Shown here: in pieces, positions 34,660 through 44,671 of the stretch
Layout: each line of letters opens with the position of its first letter
How positions within the stretch are numbered: the stretch's first letter is position 1
Assembly: GCA_020445145.1 (NCBI GenBank)
Contig: JAGRHC010000001.1
Span: 62,001-126,000 of the forward strand
DNA length: 64,000 bases
Direction of reading: 5' to 3'
DNA from: Alphaproteobacteria bacterium
GTDB taxonomy: Bacteria > Pseudomonadota > Alphaproteobacteria > Micavibrionales > Micavibrionaceae
The notes under the pieces: model-generated
Seen by the model: the letters and a program-made list of their open reading frames with translations, nothing else
What the model was told of the DNA's origin: nothing
Databases searched by the model: none
Position numbers and translations under genes: made by a program

Positions 34660-36005
34660 TGAGACAAATCGGTTTTTTGCTTTTTTGTGTTGCCCTCCTC
34701 TTCTCTAACGCGGCGAATGCCAAGGGGCTTGATATTCAGGAGGTTCGCAGTAAAGGCGGTTTAACGGCATGGCTGGTGGAGGATCACTCTATTCCGGTGA
34801 TTGCGCTGAAATTTGCGTTCCGGGATGCGGGAAGCAAGAATGACGGGATTGAAAAACAGGGCCTCGCTCGGCTTGCGTCGAATACGATGGATGAAGGGGC
34901 TGGCGATCTTGACAGTCAGGCGTTCCAGAAGGAATTGCAGGATTTGTCGATTACGCTGCGTTTTTCAGCGGACCGGGATAATTTCGGAGGGAACGTCAAG
35001 ACGTTGAGCCGGAACAAGACGCGGGCGTTTGCATTGCTGAAGATAGCTTTGATGAGCCCGCGGTTCGACGCGGAACCTTTGCAGCGGATGCGCGTTTCCA
35101 ATGAAAGCCGGATCAAGTCGGCGTTGATGGACCCGGACTGGATGGCGGCGCGGCTGCAGAATGACAAGATTTTTGACGGAACTCCTTATGCGCTGAACAG
35201 CGGCGGGACGCTCTCGAGCCTGAAGACGATTACGGCGGAGGATTTAAAGGCTTTTCATAAGACGTTGGGGCGCAAGGCTCTGGTGGTGAGTGTGGCCGGC
35301 GATATGACGCCGGATGAGCTTAGCACGCTTCTGGACGATGTTTTCGGCGGGATGCCGGAAGGGAATCTGATGGACGATGAGCCGTTTAGCCTGAAGAATG
35401 CCGGGGCGACTTATCTTTATAAGCAGGATATTCCGCAGACAATGATCGAGATTGCCCAGCCGGGGCTGGAAAGGACCGACCCGGATTATGAGACGGCGCA
35501 GGTGATGAATTTTATTCTTGGCTCCTCGGGGTTTGGGTCTCGTTTGATGGATGAAGTGCGGGAAAAGCGCGGACTGACGTATGGGATTTATACGTATTTG
35601 CAGACTTATGTGGATACGAACACGTTGCAGGTCTCAACCTCGACAGCGAATGAGAATACGGCAGAGGTGCTTTCCCTTATTTCACAGGAGTGGGACAAGA
35701 TGAAGGATACTCTGGTGAGCGACAAGGAGCTTTCGGATGCGAAGTCTTATTTGATCGGTTCGTTGCCGCTAGCGCTGACGTCGACTGATTCGATTGCCGG
35801 GCTGCTGATGACGCTGCAGCTTGAGAGACTGCCGATCGATTATCTGGATCAGCGTGCAGAGCGGATTAATGCCGTCACAAAAGAAGATGTCCAGTCGATT
35901 TCAAAACGTCTTTTGAATACAAAGGATTTCACGACTATTTTGGTTGGAAATCCGCCGGATGCAAAAGATGCGACGATCGTCGAGGCTTTGCCGAATGTTG
36001 AATGA
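34659..36005 (+). CDS. M16-family peptidase, non-catalytic partner, exported
   Basis: A 448-aa M16 homologue with a signal peptide (MRQIGFLLFCVALLF then SNAANA). Where the zinc motif should be it reads GLARLASNTMDEG, lacking HxxEH, so it is predicted to be inactive and to pair with the preceding catalytic chain. The C-terminal domain keeps the substrate-loop motif RLMDEVREKRGLTYGIYTY. Start overlaps the upstream stop by one base, consistent with coupled translation and 1:1 assembly. Confidence 0.92.
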   Translation: MRQIGFLLFCVALLFSNAANAKGLDIQEVRSKGGLTAWLVEDHSIPVIALKFAFRDAGSKNDGIEKQGLARLASNTMDEGAGDLDSQAFQKELQDLSITLRFSADRDNFGGNVKTLSRNKTRAFALLKIALMSPRFDAEPLQRMRVSNESRIKSALMDPDWMAARLQNDKIFDGTPYALNSGGTLSSLKTITAEDLKAFHKTLGRKALVVSVAGDMTPDELSTLLDDVFGGMPEGNLMDDEPFSLKNAGATYLYKQDIPQTMIEIAQPGLERTDPDYETAQVMNFILGSSGFGSRLMDEVREKRGLTYGIYTYLQTYVDTNTLQVSTSTANENTAEVLSLISQEWDKMKDTLVSDKELSDAKSYLIGSLPLALTSTDSIAGLLMTLQLERLPIDYLDQRAERINAVTKEDVQSISKRLLNTKDFTTILVGNPPDAKDATIVEALPNVE

Positions 36006-36012
36006 GTATAGA

Positions 36013-36041
36013 TTGCTTGTCTTTTCTCGTGCGCCTATTAG
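36013..36041 (+). promoter_or_regulatory. Putative promoter for pgi
   Basis: TTGCTT (36013-36018) and TATTAG (36036-36041) are separated by 17 bp, about 35 bases before the pgi ATG. Assigned by eye. Confidence 0.42.
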
Positions 36042-36075
36042 AATGCGAGTTGCCACACGATGAGGAGTACGATTT

Positions 36076-37668
36076 ATGTTACCGCAAAGACAAGAGCGCC
36101 CTATGTCTCGCACTGATATGCCCGAATGGAAGAGGTTGGAGGAACAGGCGAAGGGTTTGAAAGACCAGTCCATTGCAGCGTTGTTCGATCAGGACCCGAA
36201 ACGTTATGAGGCTTTCCATGCAGCCTTTGACGGGATCATGATGGATTATTCCAAAACTTCGATTACGAATGATGTGATGTCAGCGTTGCTCTCGCTGGCG
36301 AAAGCCTGCGATGTTGAGGGGGCGCGTGACCGGATGTTTGCCGGAGAGCCGGTGAACAATACCGAGAACCGGGCGGTTTTACATACGGCTCTGCGGATGG
36401 ATGCGCGCGAGTCTCTGGATCTGAACGGCGTTGATATTATCCCGGAGATTCATGGGGTTCTGGGACGGATGCAAGCGTTTAGCGACAAGATTCGGGCTGA
36501 GAAGAAATTCACCCATATCGTCAATATCGGGATCGGCGGGTCTGATCTTGGTGCATATATGGCTTGTGAGGCGCTTAAAGCGTTTTGTGACCGGGATATC
36601 AAGATGCATTTTGTCTCGAATGTCGATTCTACTGATCTTGCCGAGGCTTTGCTGGCTGTAAAGCCGGAGAAGACGTTGTTTATTGTTACGTCTAAGTCCT
36701 TTACCACGCAGGAGACGATGACGAATGCACGGTCTGCGCGGGCCTGGCTGGAAGAAAAGCTGGGACGACCGGATGTCGATGCGCATTTTGTTGCGATTAC
36801 GGCGAATACGGATGAAGCGCGGCGTTTCGGGATGGACGATGAGTCGATCTTCCCGATGTGGGACTGGGTTGGCGGTCGCTATTCGATCTGGTCGGCGATC
36901 GGTCTTCCTGTGTGCATTTCCGTTGGATTTGATAATTTCTCGGCCATGCTGGCCGGGGCGCGGGAAATGGACAGGCATTTCTGCGCGGCGCCTTTGGAGA
37001 AAAATCTTCCTGTTTTGTTCGGGATGGTGGGGGTGTGGCATCGCAATTTCTGTGACTTTCCTGCGGTAACGGTGGCGCCGTACGATCAGTATTTGCATAG
37101 CTTTATTGCCTACCTGCAGCAGCTGGATATGGAGTCGAACGGCAAGCGGGTGGACCGGGACGGCAATGTTCTGGATTACGAAACTGGGCCGATTGTGTTC
37201 GGGAAGCCGGGGACAAACGGGCAGCACGCGTTTTTCCAATTGATCCATCAGGGCACGACCGTTATTCCGGTGGAGTTTATTGCGGCGCTTCAACCGCAGC
37301 AGCCTATGGGGGATCATCATAAGAAGCTGATGTCGAATTGTATCGGGCAGTCAAAGGCTTTGATGGATGGTTTGAGGCCAGGGAATACGCACAAGGAATT
37401 CACCGGGAGCCGGCCTAGCGTTACAATTTTGCTGGATGTTCTTGATCCCTATCATCTTGGCATGCTGATGGCTTTGTACGAGCAGAAGGTATTTGTGCAA
37501 GGGATTATCTGGAATATCAATAGCTTTGACCAGTGGGGCGTGCAGCTCGGGAAAGTGCTGGCGGACAAGGTGATGGCCAAGCTCGATGGCGGGGATATGG
37601 ACTCTCTGGACTCTTCGACGGCGGCGCTGGTGAATGCGGTTAAGGCGGGCTCGGTTCGGGGAGAATAA
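36076..37668 (+). CDS. pgi: Glucose-6-phosphate isomerase
   Basis: Interconverts glucose-6-phosphate and fructose-6-phosphate in the cytosol. Signatures: VNIGIGGSDLGAYM, TSKSFTTQETMTNA, the catalytic Glu in DMESNGKRV, and the catalytic His in GTNGQHAFFQLIHQG. The 530-aa length is normal. GAGGAG lies 8 bases before the chosen ATG. The gene appears to be transcribed alone from its own promoter. Confidence 0.97.
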   Translation: MLPQRQERPMSRTDMPEWKRLEEQAKGLKDQSIAALFDQDPKRYEAFHAAFDGIMMDYSKTSITNDVMSALLSLAKACDVEGARDRMFAGEPVNNTENRAVLHTALRMDARESLDLNGVDIIPEIHGVLGRMQAFSDKIRAEKKFTHIVNIGIGGSDLGAYMACEALKAFCDRDIKMHFVSNVDSTDLAEALLAVKPEKTLFIVTSKSFTTQETMTNARSARAWLEEKLGRPDVDAHFVAITANTDEARRFGMDDESIFPMWDWVGGRYSIWSAIGLPVCISVGFDNFSAMLAGAREMDRHFCAAPLEKNLPVLFGMVGVWHRNFCDFPAVTVAPYDQYLHSFIAYLQQLDMESNGKRVDRDGNVLDYETGPIVFGKPGTNGQHAFFQLIHQGTTVIPVEFIAALQPQQPMGDHHKKLMSNCIGQSKALMDGLRPGNTHKEFTGSRPSVTILLDVLDPYHLGMLMALYEQKVFVQGIIWNINSFDQWGVQLGKVLADKVMAKLDGGDMDSLDSSTAALVNAVKAGSVRGE

Positions 37669-37698
37669 TGGCTTCTTGAAATAATATTCGTCATAACC

Positions 37699-37727
37699 TT
37701 GACCTCTTTGATTGAATGTGAAATATA
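37699..37727 (+). promoter_or_regulatory. Putative promoter for nadA-nadC
   Basis: TTGACC (37699-37704) and AATATA (37722-37727) with 17-bp spacing, about 35 bases before nadA. A sequence-match guess. Confidence 0.35.
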
Positions 37728-37761
37728 GCCTTTTCACAAGCGGCCTGTAAGGAACCAGACA

Positions 37762-38772
37762 ATGACAGAGCAGCTCACATATACAGATGACGTCGCAGCC
37801 GCGACAGAAGGTCTTTTTTCCAAGCTTTCCGGCCAGTTCAAGCGGGAGCACTGGGAGACCCTTGCGCCTTATATCTATGAAATCAATAAGCTGAAGCGCG
37901 AGAAGAACGCGGTAATCCTTGCGCATAATTATATGACGCCGGATATTTTTTACGGCGTCGGCGATATTGTCGGTGACTCGCTGATGCTGGCGCAAGAAGC
38001 AGCGAAGACAGATGCGGATATTATCGTTCAGTGCGGCGTGCATTTCATGGCGGAGACGGCTAAGGTGTTGTGCCCGGACAAGAAGGTTCTGATCCCGGAT
38101 ATGATGGCGGGATGTTCGCTGGCTGAGTCGATTACGGCGCAGGATATTCGTGATTTGAAGGCGAAATATCCGGGGATCCCCGTTGTTTCTTACGTGAACA
38201 CCTCAGCGGAGGTGAAGGCGGAGACAGATGTTTGCTGCACATCCTCGAACGCCCTGAAGATTGTCGAGGCGTTGGGGCGCGAGGGGCATGATACGGTTAT
38301 TATGACGCCGGATAAGTTTCTGGCGCAGAATGTTGTGGCGCAGACGAGCGTTAAGGTTATCTTCTGGGAAGGGACCTGTATGGTGCATGAGCGGTTTACG
38401 CCGCAGGATATTCTTGATGCACGTCAGAGCTATGGCGATGATCTTGTGGTGCTGGCGCACCCGGAATGCCCGCCGGAGGTGATGGCAGAGGCTGACTATG
38501 CCGGCTCGACTGCACAGATGGACAAGTTTATCAAGGAAAAGCAGCCCCGCCGTGCGATGTTGATGACAGAATGTTCGATGAGTGACAATATTGCGGCGAA
38601 TAATCCGGGTGTGGAATTGATCGGGACGTGTCAGATGTGTCCGCATATGAAGCGGATTACCCTGCCGAAAATTTTGAAGACTTTGCGCGATGAGACGCCT
38701 GAGGTCTTGATTGACCCCGAGATTATCGAGCGGGCGAAGGTTTCGGTGAACCGGATGCTGGAATTGAGCTAG
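37762..38772 (+). CDS. nadA: Quinolinate synthase A
   Basis: [4Fe-4S] enzyme that condenses iminoaspartate with DHAP in NAD synthesis. The three cluster cysteines lie in IIVQCGVHFMAE, TDVCCTSSNA and GTCQMCPHMK. Also seen are LAHNYMTPDIF and HPECPPEV. The 336-aa length is normal. It is followed 2 bases later by nadC; the nadB partner (aspartate oxidase) is not in the window, so iminoaspartate must come from a distant nadB or an aspartate dehydrogenase. Confidence 0.97.
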   Translation: MTEQLTYTDDVAAATEGLFSKLSGQFKREHWETLAPYIYEINKLKREKNAVILAHNYMTPDIFYGVGDIVGDSLMLAQEAAKTDADIIVQCGVHFMAETAKVLCPDKKVLIPDMMAGCSLAESITAQDIRDLKAKYPGIPVVSYVNTSAEVKAETDVCCTSSNALKIVEALGREGHDTVIMTPDKFLAQNVVAQTSVKVIFWEGTCMVHERFTPQDILDARQSYGDDLVVLAHPECPPEVMAEADYAGSTAQMDKFIKEKQPRRAMLMTECSMSDNIAANNPGVELIGTCQMCPHMKRITLPKILKTLRDETPEVLIDPEIIERAKVSVNRMLELS

Positions 38773-38774
38773 CG

Positions 38775-39620
38775 ATGTCCCTCTCCCCTCTTTTGATTGA
38801 AGATCTGGTGCGCGCGGCGCTGAAGGAGGATCTTGGCCGGGGGTTTGATGTGACGGCGCAGGCGGTTGTTCCGAGTGATGCTTCTGCGCGGGCGGTGTTT
38901 CGAGCGCGGGAGGAAGGCGTTCTGGCCGGTTTGATCCCTGCCCTTTCGGCGTTTAGTTTGATTGATCCCGAGTTTTCATTCGATATTTATGCGCAGGACG
39001 GCGAGGTTCTTGACGCCGGCCAGGACATTGCCGTGGTAGAGGGACCTGCGGGGGCTTTGCTCACGGCAGAGCGGACGGCGCTGAATTTCATGATTCATAT
39101 GTCGGGGATTGCGACGCTGACGCGGCGCTATGTGCTGGCGGTGCAAGGGACGAAGGCCAAGATTGCCGATACACGCAAGACGCTGGCGGGTTTACGGTCT
39201 ATTCAGAAATATGCGGTGCTGGCGGGCGGCGGGCATAATCACCGATTTGGGCTGGATGATGCGATTTTGATCAAGGACAATCATATTGCGATTGCAGGCG
39301 GCATTTCAGAGGTTTTAACGCGCGCGCGGGAGAATGCCGGGCATATGGTCAAGATCGAGATCGAGGTCGACAGCCTTGCGCAGCTTGAAGATGTTTTGGC
39401 CGCCCGCGGCGCAGATGTTGTGATGTTTGATAATTTCTCTCTGCCCGATCTTGTGCGCGGGGTGGAGATGGTTGCCGGTTCGATGACCACCGAAGCGTCG
39501 GGCGGGGTTAATCTTAATACAGTGCGCGGAATTGCCGAGACGGGGGTTGATTATATTTCCGTTGGAGCGCTGACGCATTCGGCGCCGGCGCTGGATATCG
39601 GACTGGATATTGGCGCTTAA
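38775..39620 (+). CDS. nadC: Nicotinate-nucleotide pyrophosphorylase (carboxylating)
   Basis: Converts quinolinate to nicotinate mononucleotide. The substrate-site motifs TRKTLAGLRSIQKYAVLAGG and GLDDAILIKDNHIA, plus EVDSLAQLED, are diagnostic. 281 aa, normal. Operon partner of nadA with essentially no gap. Confidence 0.97.
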   Translation: MSLSPLLIEDLVRAALKEDLGRGFDVTAQAVVPSDASARAVFRAREEGVLAGLIPALSAFSLIDPEFSFDIYAQDGEVLDAGQDIAVVEGPAGALLTAERTALNFMIHMSGIATLTRRYVLAVQGTKAKIADTRKTLAGLRSIQKYAVLAGGGHNHRFGLDDAILIKDNHIAIAGGISEVLTRARENAGHMVKIEIEVDSLAQLEDVLAARGADVVMFDNFSLPDLVRGVEMVAGSMTTEASGGVNLNTVRGIAETGVDYISVGALTHSAPALDIGLDIGA

Positions 39621-39623
39621 GTT

Positions 39624-39842
39624 CTAAGGGCCATCCTGATTATTGCAAGACGGGATTTGGCCATGATCGAGGACTTGTAAGGCGTCCGAGCCGCAGTTTC
39701 TTTGTATATATTGCCGGGTGGCGTCGGTGGCATGGTCTTTTTTTTCCTTCGCCTGAATTTTATCTTCGTCTTTGTCGAGCACGGAAAATAATGCGACTAA
39801 AGCACCGGCGGCGGCTAAGCCTCTTATCCATTTTAGACTCAT
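39624..39842 (-). CDS. Small 72-aa protein with N-terminal membrane helix, unknown
   Basis: Product begins MSLKWIRGLAAAGALVALFS, one hydrophobic helix or uncleaved signal, followed by a Lys/Asp/Glu-rich stretch and a C-terminal part with two Cys (RNCGSDAL and IPSCNNQ) that could form a disulfide if periplasmic. GGGTGAAAC precedes the ATG. It is convergent with nadC, 3 bases away. No family recognised. Confidence 0.6.
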   Translation of the reverse strand: MSLKWIRGLAAAGALVALFSVLDKDEDKIQAKEKKDHATDATRQYIQRNCGSDALQVLDHGQIPSCNNQDGP

Positions 39843-39937
39843 GTTTCACCCATATTTTCTTTATTATGGAGTGATATTTATTCCTTTTTGGTTAAAAAAG
39901 CAATTCTGATGATCTTATTTGGTATTTTGGGGACTTT

Positions 39938-40201
39938 ATGACGACTGTAACGGTGAAATTGACTCCGGGGGCTAAGAAAAACGAGATCCTTGGATGGGAT
40001 ATGGATTTGTCCGGGGAGCGGATCCTAAAGGTTCAGGTGACAGCAGTCCCGGAAAAAGGGAAAGCGAACAAGGCGCTCATCGCCCTACTCTCTAAAGAGT
40101 GGCGGATTGCGAAAAGCGCGATTTCGATCGTACGCGGGGAGACGAGCCGAGTGAAGGTTCTGGAGGTTGATGGGCTGGACTTTTCTGGCGACGAAGCCTG
40201 A
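39938..40201 (+). CDS. DUF167 (YggU-like) protein
   Basis: An 87-aa protein with the DUF167 fold pattern: LTPGAKKNEILGW, LKVQVTAVPEKGKANKALI, and the closing SIVRGETSRVKVLEV. The family is widespread, small and cytosolic, of unknown function. Upstream is a 95-bp AT-rich gap; the next gene begins 61 bases downstream in the same direction. Confidence 0.88.
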   Translation: MTTVTVKLTPGAKKNEILGWDMDLSGERILKVQVTAVPEKGKANKALIALLSKEWRIAKSAISIVRGETSRVKVLEVDGLDFSGDEA

Positions 40202-40262
40202 AAACTTTACATTTTCCTGCCCTTCATGTAGTAATATCGAAAATACACAAAGGGTGCGCGGT

Positions 40263-41018
40263 ATGTATGAAAATTGGGCTCGAGCCGACAAATTAGATGT
40301 CCGGTCTGTAGACGATCATTTTACTTGCTTGTATAAAGCTAAGAATGGATTTGCTTATCTCGGAGGACATAATCCCGAAACAAATCTACGATCGATTTTC
40401 ATTATATCTCATGAAGCTTATGAAGCGCTCGAACGGACGGGTCGCCTTGCAGTTTTGCGAGCTGGTGATGACGCTTATGTTAGTCCGGAGGAGGCTAATA
40501 TTGCCAAGATGAGAGCTCAGCTTGAGAGCGGCGTGACCATTGATGAGATTATCGCTCAGGAGACCACCGATTTTTTTAAAAAGGCTGCTGAAGAGGGTTT
40601 TGAGGCCGCTCCTAGACTACCAGGAGAAGAAAACGATATCCCTCCGTGGATGGTTATTGCTCATATTCATGACATGGGGTGTGTGCTTGTGCAGGTGACT
40701 AGCCCGGACGTTACGGAAGATCAAATTATTTCCGATATACAAGAAGCCCTTGTTTATCGTCCAGGGAATCCGGATCTTGTATCGGCTGCCCGCTATGCCG
40801 CCCTTAGGGCTTCTGGACTTGAAGAGACGCATGCTGAAATTTCATCGAATGATGGGGAACTGACGTCAGAAGAACTATATCGTAAGGGTGGTTTTCGCGC
40901 GTATATCTTTGCACACCCGTACCATGTACGCCGTGCGCAAGAGCAACATTTGGAACTGATCCTTGCGGAAGATGAGAGACCTACTCGCGCCGCCGGGGAA
41001 CCGCTTAATCTTGGTTAA
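40263..41018 (+). CDS. Unknown 251-aa soluble protein
   Basis: Not recognised. The product is acidic, lacks signal or membrane segments, and begins MYENWARADKLDVRSVDDHF. It shows a beta-rich N-terminal third, a helical middle (residues about 75-115) and SDIQEALVYRPGNPDLVSAA later. I chose ATG 40263, with AGGG about 10 bases upstream; the frame opens earlier within the DUF167 gene. It looks somewhat less GC-rich than the sdh genes that follow. Convergent with sdhB. Confidence 0.65.
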   Translation: MYENWARADKLDVRSVDDHFTCLYKAKNGFAYLGGHNPETNLRSIFIISHEAYEALERTGRLAVLRAGDDAYVSPEEANIAKMRAQLESGVTIDEIIAQETTDFFKKAAEEGFEAAPRLPGEENDIPPWMVIAHIHDMGCVLVQVTSPDVTEDQIISDIQEALVYRPGNPDLVSAARYAALRASGLEETHAEISSNDGELTSEELYRKGGFRAYIFAHPYHVRRAQEQHLELILAEDERPTRAAGEPLNLG

Positions 41019-41026
41019 GGTCGCAC

Positions 41027-41836
41027 CTACTGCCTTGCGACCATCATTTTTTTGATTTCGGCGATGGCCTTGGCCGGGTTCAGGCCTTTGGGGCATGTGT
41101 TGGTGCAGTTCATGATGGTGTGGCAGCGGTACAGGCGGAACGGATCCTCTAGGGCGTCGAGGCGTTCGCCGGTGGCGTCGTCGCGGCTGTCGGCGATCCA
41201 GCGGTAGGCTTGCAGCAAAATCGCGGGGCCGAGGAAGCGGTCGGCGTTCCACCAGTAAGACGGGCAAGAGGTCGAGCAGCAGAAGCAAAGAATGCAGGCT
41301 GCGGGGCCGTGGCCGTCGTGCCCGTTGAGGATATCGGCGTCGTCTGCGGATTGCAGGCGCTCGCGGCTGGGGGCCGGGCTGTCGGTTTTCAGCCATGGCT
41401 CGATGGTGGTGTACTGCGCGTAGACATGGTTGAGGTCGGGAACAAGGTCTTTGACCACCGGCATGTGCGGGAGCGGAGAAACCTGAACGTCGCCGTTAAC
41501 ATCGTCGATGGCTTTGGTGCAGGCCAGCGTGTTGGTGCCGTCGATGTTCATCGCGCAGGACCCACAGATCCCTTCGCGGCAGGAGCGGCGGAGCGTTAAT
41601 GTCGGATCGATGTTGTTCTTGATGTAGAGCAGCGCATCGAGGACCATCGGACCGCATTTGTCGAGGTCGATGGTGACTTCATCAAAGCGCGGGTTTTTGA
41701 CGTTGCCTTTGGCGTCTTTTGTATCCGGGCTCCAGCGGTAAATTTTAAAGGTTTTCTTACGCTTCGCGCCATCGCTCGCGTCGATTTTTTCGCCTTTGAT
41801 AAACCGGGAATTCGGGGGGAGGAGTATTTCGGCCAT
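41027..41836 (-). CDS. sdhB: Succinate dehydrogenase iron-sulfur subunit
   Basis: Electron-transfer subunit of complex II. It carries three Fe-S clusters: [2Fe-2S] in [25 protein letters not shown] spacing near residue 79-99, [4Fe-4S] in [12 protein letters not shown], and [3Fe-4S] in [17 protein letters not shown]. The 269-aa length is normal. Last gene of the sdh operon, separated from sdhA by a 293-aa membrane protein gene. Confidence 0.97.
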   Translation of the reverse strand: MAEILLPPNSRFIKGEKIDASDGAKRKKTFKIYRWSPDTKDAKGNVKNPRFDEVTIDLDKCGPMVLDALLYIKNNIDPTLTLRRSCREGICGSCAMNIDGTNTLACTKAIDDVNGDVQVSPLPHMPVVKDLVPDLNHVYAQYTTIEPWLKTDSPAPSRERLQSADDADILNGHDGHGPAACILCFCCSTSCPSYWWNADRFLGPAILLQAYRWIADSRDDATGERLDALEDPFRLYRCHTIMNCTNTCPKGLNPAKAIAEIKKMMVARQ

Positions 41837-41926
41837 TGTCTAACGTTTCTTTGGTTTGGTGAATAAATCTTGCTTAAAATAGACCTATACGCGCGTGATG
41901 TGAAGGGGGAAATATTTGGGTTATTC

Positions 41927-42808
41927 TTATTTTTGTTCCTTCACCTCATTGTTTATAAGGCTTTTCCATAGATTACTTATGAAAGCGACTTCGCAAAGAG
42001 TGCAGATGTAGTAGATTATTATCCTTACAGCATCTACCGCAATCTTGATATACAGGCTCAAACCCTCTTCGACATTCTCGTTTATTGATAGCCATAGATT
42101 GAACAGAGTCTTGTACGCAGCCTCGTATGGTAAATACATTATGAGAATAACGAGCATTATTCGCCCGATATTATCCCTTGTTCCTGCAAGTTTTTGCTTG
42201 ATTTCGGACCAGCGGATTTTGTCGGTCAGGGCGATATAGGGCCAAAGGAATATGCAGGCCGACATGGCTATAAATTCCAGTATTCTTATTACCAGGCCAA
42301 TGATAAAAACCTGATCGTAGGGTGAAAGATCGAGGTTTTTTGCGCCGCTTTCAATGATGGCTTCAAATCTTGCTTCGCGATACCAGTCTGCCGAGCCCGT
42401 GAAGACAATTATAAAAAGTATGTTCAGGGCGGCGTAGGCGGCTTCTCTTTTCCCAAAACGAAAATATGGTTTGAAGGTGAAGACTGTTTTTTGTTCGAGG
42501 CCGCGTTTGAATGAAAACGATCTGGCGGGGATGTCTTCGCTCAGGAGGATTTTACGGAAGACAGCGACGAAGATGATGGCGCAGAGGCAGAGTTCCAGCA
42601 TTTCGGGGATGCAGGAGAAAATCAGGCTATAGTCCCTGCTCAGACTATACAGATAGATTGATATCTCAGGGAAAAACCACTGGATGGAATGTAAGATTAT
42701 GATCAGGCATAAAGGGAACCACGCGGCTGTGAAGATGCATTTCCTATGCTCATAGAAAGTGACGTAAGCCGCCTTTATATTTGGAAGGATTTTGATCCGT
42801 TTGGCCAT
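41927..42808 (-). CDS. Unknown 293-aa membrane protein inside the sdh operon
   Basis: No family recognised. About six hydrophobic segments are seen (near residues 25-45, 62-85, 120-140, 165-195, 210-235, 255-280), rich in Ile, Phe and Tyr. Its bases are AT-rich: in one 60-base line (42001) I count 23 G+C, against 42 in a line of sdhA (43381). It starts 3 bases after sdhA and so is probably co-transcribed, but it is not a complex II subunit by any motif. Likely a later insertion. Confidence 0.72.
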   Translation of the reverse strand: MAKRIKILPNIKAAYVTFYEHRKCIFTAAWFPLCLIIILHSIQWFFPEISIYLYSLSRDYSLIFSCIPEMLELCLCAIIFVAVFRKILLSEDIPARSFSFKRGLEQKTVFTFKPYFRFGKREAAYAALNILFIIVFTGSADWYREARFEAIIESGAKNLDLSPYDQVFIIGLVIRILEFIAMSACIFLWPYIALTDKIRWSEIKQKLAGTRDNIGRIMLVILIMYLPYEAAYKTLFNLWLSINENVEEGLSLYIKIAVDAVRIIIYYICTLCEVAFISNLWKSLINNEVKEQK

Positions 42809-42811
42809 GTA

Positions 42812-44605
42812 TTAGTAAACGCGCGCTTTGGGCGGGATGGGTTCGATTTCGTCGGTCAGGGTTTTCATGATGACCGGGCGATAGTCGATTTTTGTTTTGC
42901 CCTTTTCATCAACCGAGATCAGGGTGTGTTTCATCCATTTTTTATCATCGCGGTCCGGGAAGTCTTCGCGGGCGTGGGCGCCGCGGGATTCTTCGCGGTT
43001 GGCGGCGGCGTGCATTGAGGCGACGGCCTGGCTCAGCAGGTTGTCAAGCTCCAGGGTTTCGACGAGGTCGGTGTTGAAGATCATAGACCGGTCAGTGACC
43101 CCGAGATCAACTTTTTCTGCGAAGCACTCATTGATGAGGCTGACGCCTTCGTTCAGGACCTCGCCGGTGCGGAAGACGGCGGCGTGGTTTTGCATGGTGC
43201 GCTGCATGCGGTCACGCAGGGTTGCGGTCGGGGTTGCGCCCTTGGCATTCCGATAGTGATCGAGGCGCGCGATGGCGTGGTCGCCGTTATTTTCTGCGCC
43301 TAGTCTCTGGTGCGCCATGCCGGGCTGGACGACTTCAGCACAGCGGTTGGCGGCAGAGCGGCCGAAGACGACGAGGTCGAGGAGCGAGTTGGAGCCGAGG
43401 CGGTTTGCGCCGTGGACAGACACGCAGGCGGCTTCGCCGATGGCCATCAGGCCGGGGACGATGGCGTTGGGGTCCTTTTTGCTCGGGCGCAGGACTTCGG
43501 TGTGATAGTTGGTCGGAATGCCGCCCATGTTGTAGTGTACGGTCGGGAGGACCGGGATTGGTTCTTTTGTTACATCGACGCCGGCGAAGATACGGGCGCT
43601 CTCGGCGATGCCGGGAAGGCGGGAGTAAATCACTTCCGGCTCGAGGTGCATCAGGTTGAGGTGAATGTGGTCTTTTTGTGGACCGACCCCGCGGCCTTCG
43701 CGGATTTCGACGGTCATGGAGCGGCTGACGACGTCGCGGGAGGCGAGGTCTTTGGCGCTCGGCGCGTAGCGTTCCATGAAGCGCTCACCCTCGGAATTGG
43801 TGAGGTAGCCCCCCTCCCCGCGCACGCCTTCGGTGATGAGGCAGCCTGCGCCGTAGATTCCGGTGGGGTGGAACTGGATGAATTCCATGTCCTGCAGCGG
43901 GAGCCCTGCGCGCAGGACCATCGCGTTGCCATCCCCTGTGCAGGTGTGTGCGGAGGTGCAGGAGAAGAAGGTCCGGCCATAGCCGCCGGTTGCCAGAATG
44001 ACCTGATGCGCGCGGAAGCGGTGGATGGTGCCGTCGTCGAGGTTCCATGCCATGACGCCGACGCACTCGCCCTCCTCGCTCATGATGAGATCGAGGGCGA
44101 AATATTCGATAAAGAACTCAGCCTTGTGCTTGAGGGCTTGTGTGTAGAGGGTGTGCAGGATCGCATGGCCGGTGCGGTCTGCGGCGGCGCAGGTGCGCTG
44201 GGCGGTGCCTTTGCCGTAGTGCGTGGTCATGCCGCCGAAGGCACGCTGATAGATTTTACCTTCTGCGGTACGGGAGAACGGCACGCCGTAATGTTCGAGT
44301 TCGATGATGGCGGGGATGGCTTCGCGGCACATATATTCGATGGCGTCCTGATCGCCAAGCCAGTCGGAGCCTTTGACCGTGTCGTACATGTGAAAGCGCC
44401 AGTCATCTTCGCCCATGTTGCCGAGGGCAGCGCTGATGCCTCCTTGCGCTGCCACCGTATGGGAGCGCGTCGGGAAGACCTTGGAGATGATGCCTGTTTT
44501 CAGACCTTTTTCCGCGCAGCCAAAGCCCGCGCGCAAGCCTGCTCCGCCAGCGCCGACAACGATGACGTCGAATTCGTGATCTATGATTTTGTATGAGTCT
44601 GTCAT
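42812..44605 (-). CDS. sdhA: Succinate dehydrogenase flavoprotein subunit
   Basis: Catalytic subunit of complex II, oxidising succinate to fumarate with covalent FAD. FAD-binding [16 protein letters not shown] at the N-terminus, the flavinylation His in [35 protein letters not shown], and the active-site run in [16 protein letters not shown]. The 597-aa length is normal. sdhD lies upstream but three unrelated genes intervene. Confidence 0.97.
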   Translation of the reverse strand: MTDSYKIIDHEFDVIVVGAGGAGLRAGFGCAEKGLKTGIISKVFPTRSHTVAAQGGISAALGNMGEDDWRFHMYDTVKGSDWLGDQDAIEYMCREAIPAIIELEHYGVPFSRTAEGKIYQRAFGGMTTHYGKGTAQRTCAAADRTGHAILHTLYTQALKHKAEFFIEYFALDLIMSEEGECVGVMAWNLDDGTIHRFRAHQVILATGGYGRTFFSCTSAHTCTGDGNAMVLRAGLPLQDMEFIQFHPTGIYGAGCLITEGVRGEGGYLTNSEGERFMERYAPSAKDLASRDVVSRSMTVEIREGRGVGPQKDHIHLNLMHLEPEVIYSRLPGIAESARIFAGVDVTKEPIPVLPTVHYNMGGIPTNYHTEVLRPSKKDPNAIVPGLMAIGEAACVSVHGANRLGSNSLLDLVVFGRSAANRCAEVVQPGMAHQRLGAENNGDHAIARLDHYRNAKGATPTATLRDRMQRTMQNHAAVFRTGEVLNEGVSLINECFAEKVDLGVTDRSMIFNTDLVETLELDNLLSQAVASMHAAANREESRGAHAREDFPDRDDKKWMKHTLISVDEKGKTKIDYRPVIMKTLTDEIEPIPPKARVY

Positions 44606-44626
44606 TTGATTTCGCTATCCTGTATT

Positions 44627-44665
44627 TTCACCACAAAGACACAAAGGTCACAAAGGACCACCAAG
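44627..44665. repeat. Left inverted repeat of the GxxExxY cassette
   Basis: This 39-base element starts TTCACCACAAAG and is complementary to the element at 45069-45107 in 31 of 39 positions by hand alignment. It contains repeated CACAAAG words. Together the two bound the GxxExxY gene. Confidence 0.65.
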
Positions 44666-44671
44666 TTATTT

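Noticed and set aside
34659..36005. Damaged catalytic M16 peptidase
   Set aside because: Loss of HxxEH is typical of the regulatory partner in two-chain M16 systems, so it is not a sign of decay.
36379..37320. A 313-codon minus-strand frame opposite pgi
   Set aside because: Shadow of pgi, rich in Arg and His, with no signal of its own.
43310..44596. A 428-codon open frame on the plus strand opposite sdhA
   Set aside because: Shadow of sdhA, with biased Asp/Gly/Val composition and no motifs.
42812..44605. sdhA serving as nadB, since nadA and nadC lack nadB nearby
   Set aside because: All motifs are those of succinate dehydrogenase flavoprotein and it sits in the sdh operon.
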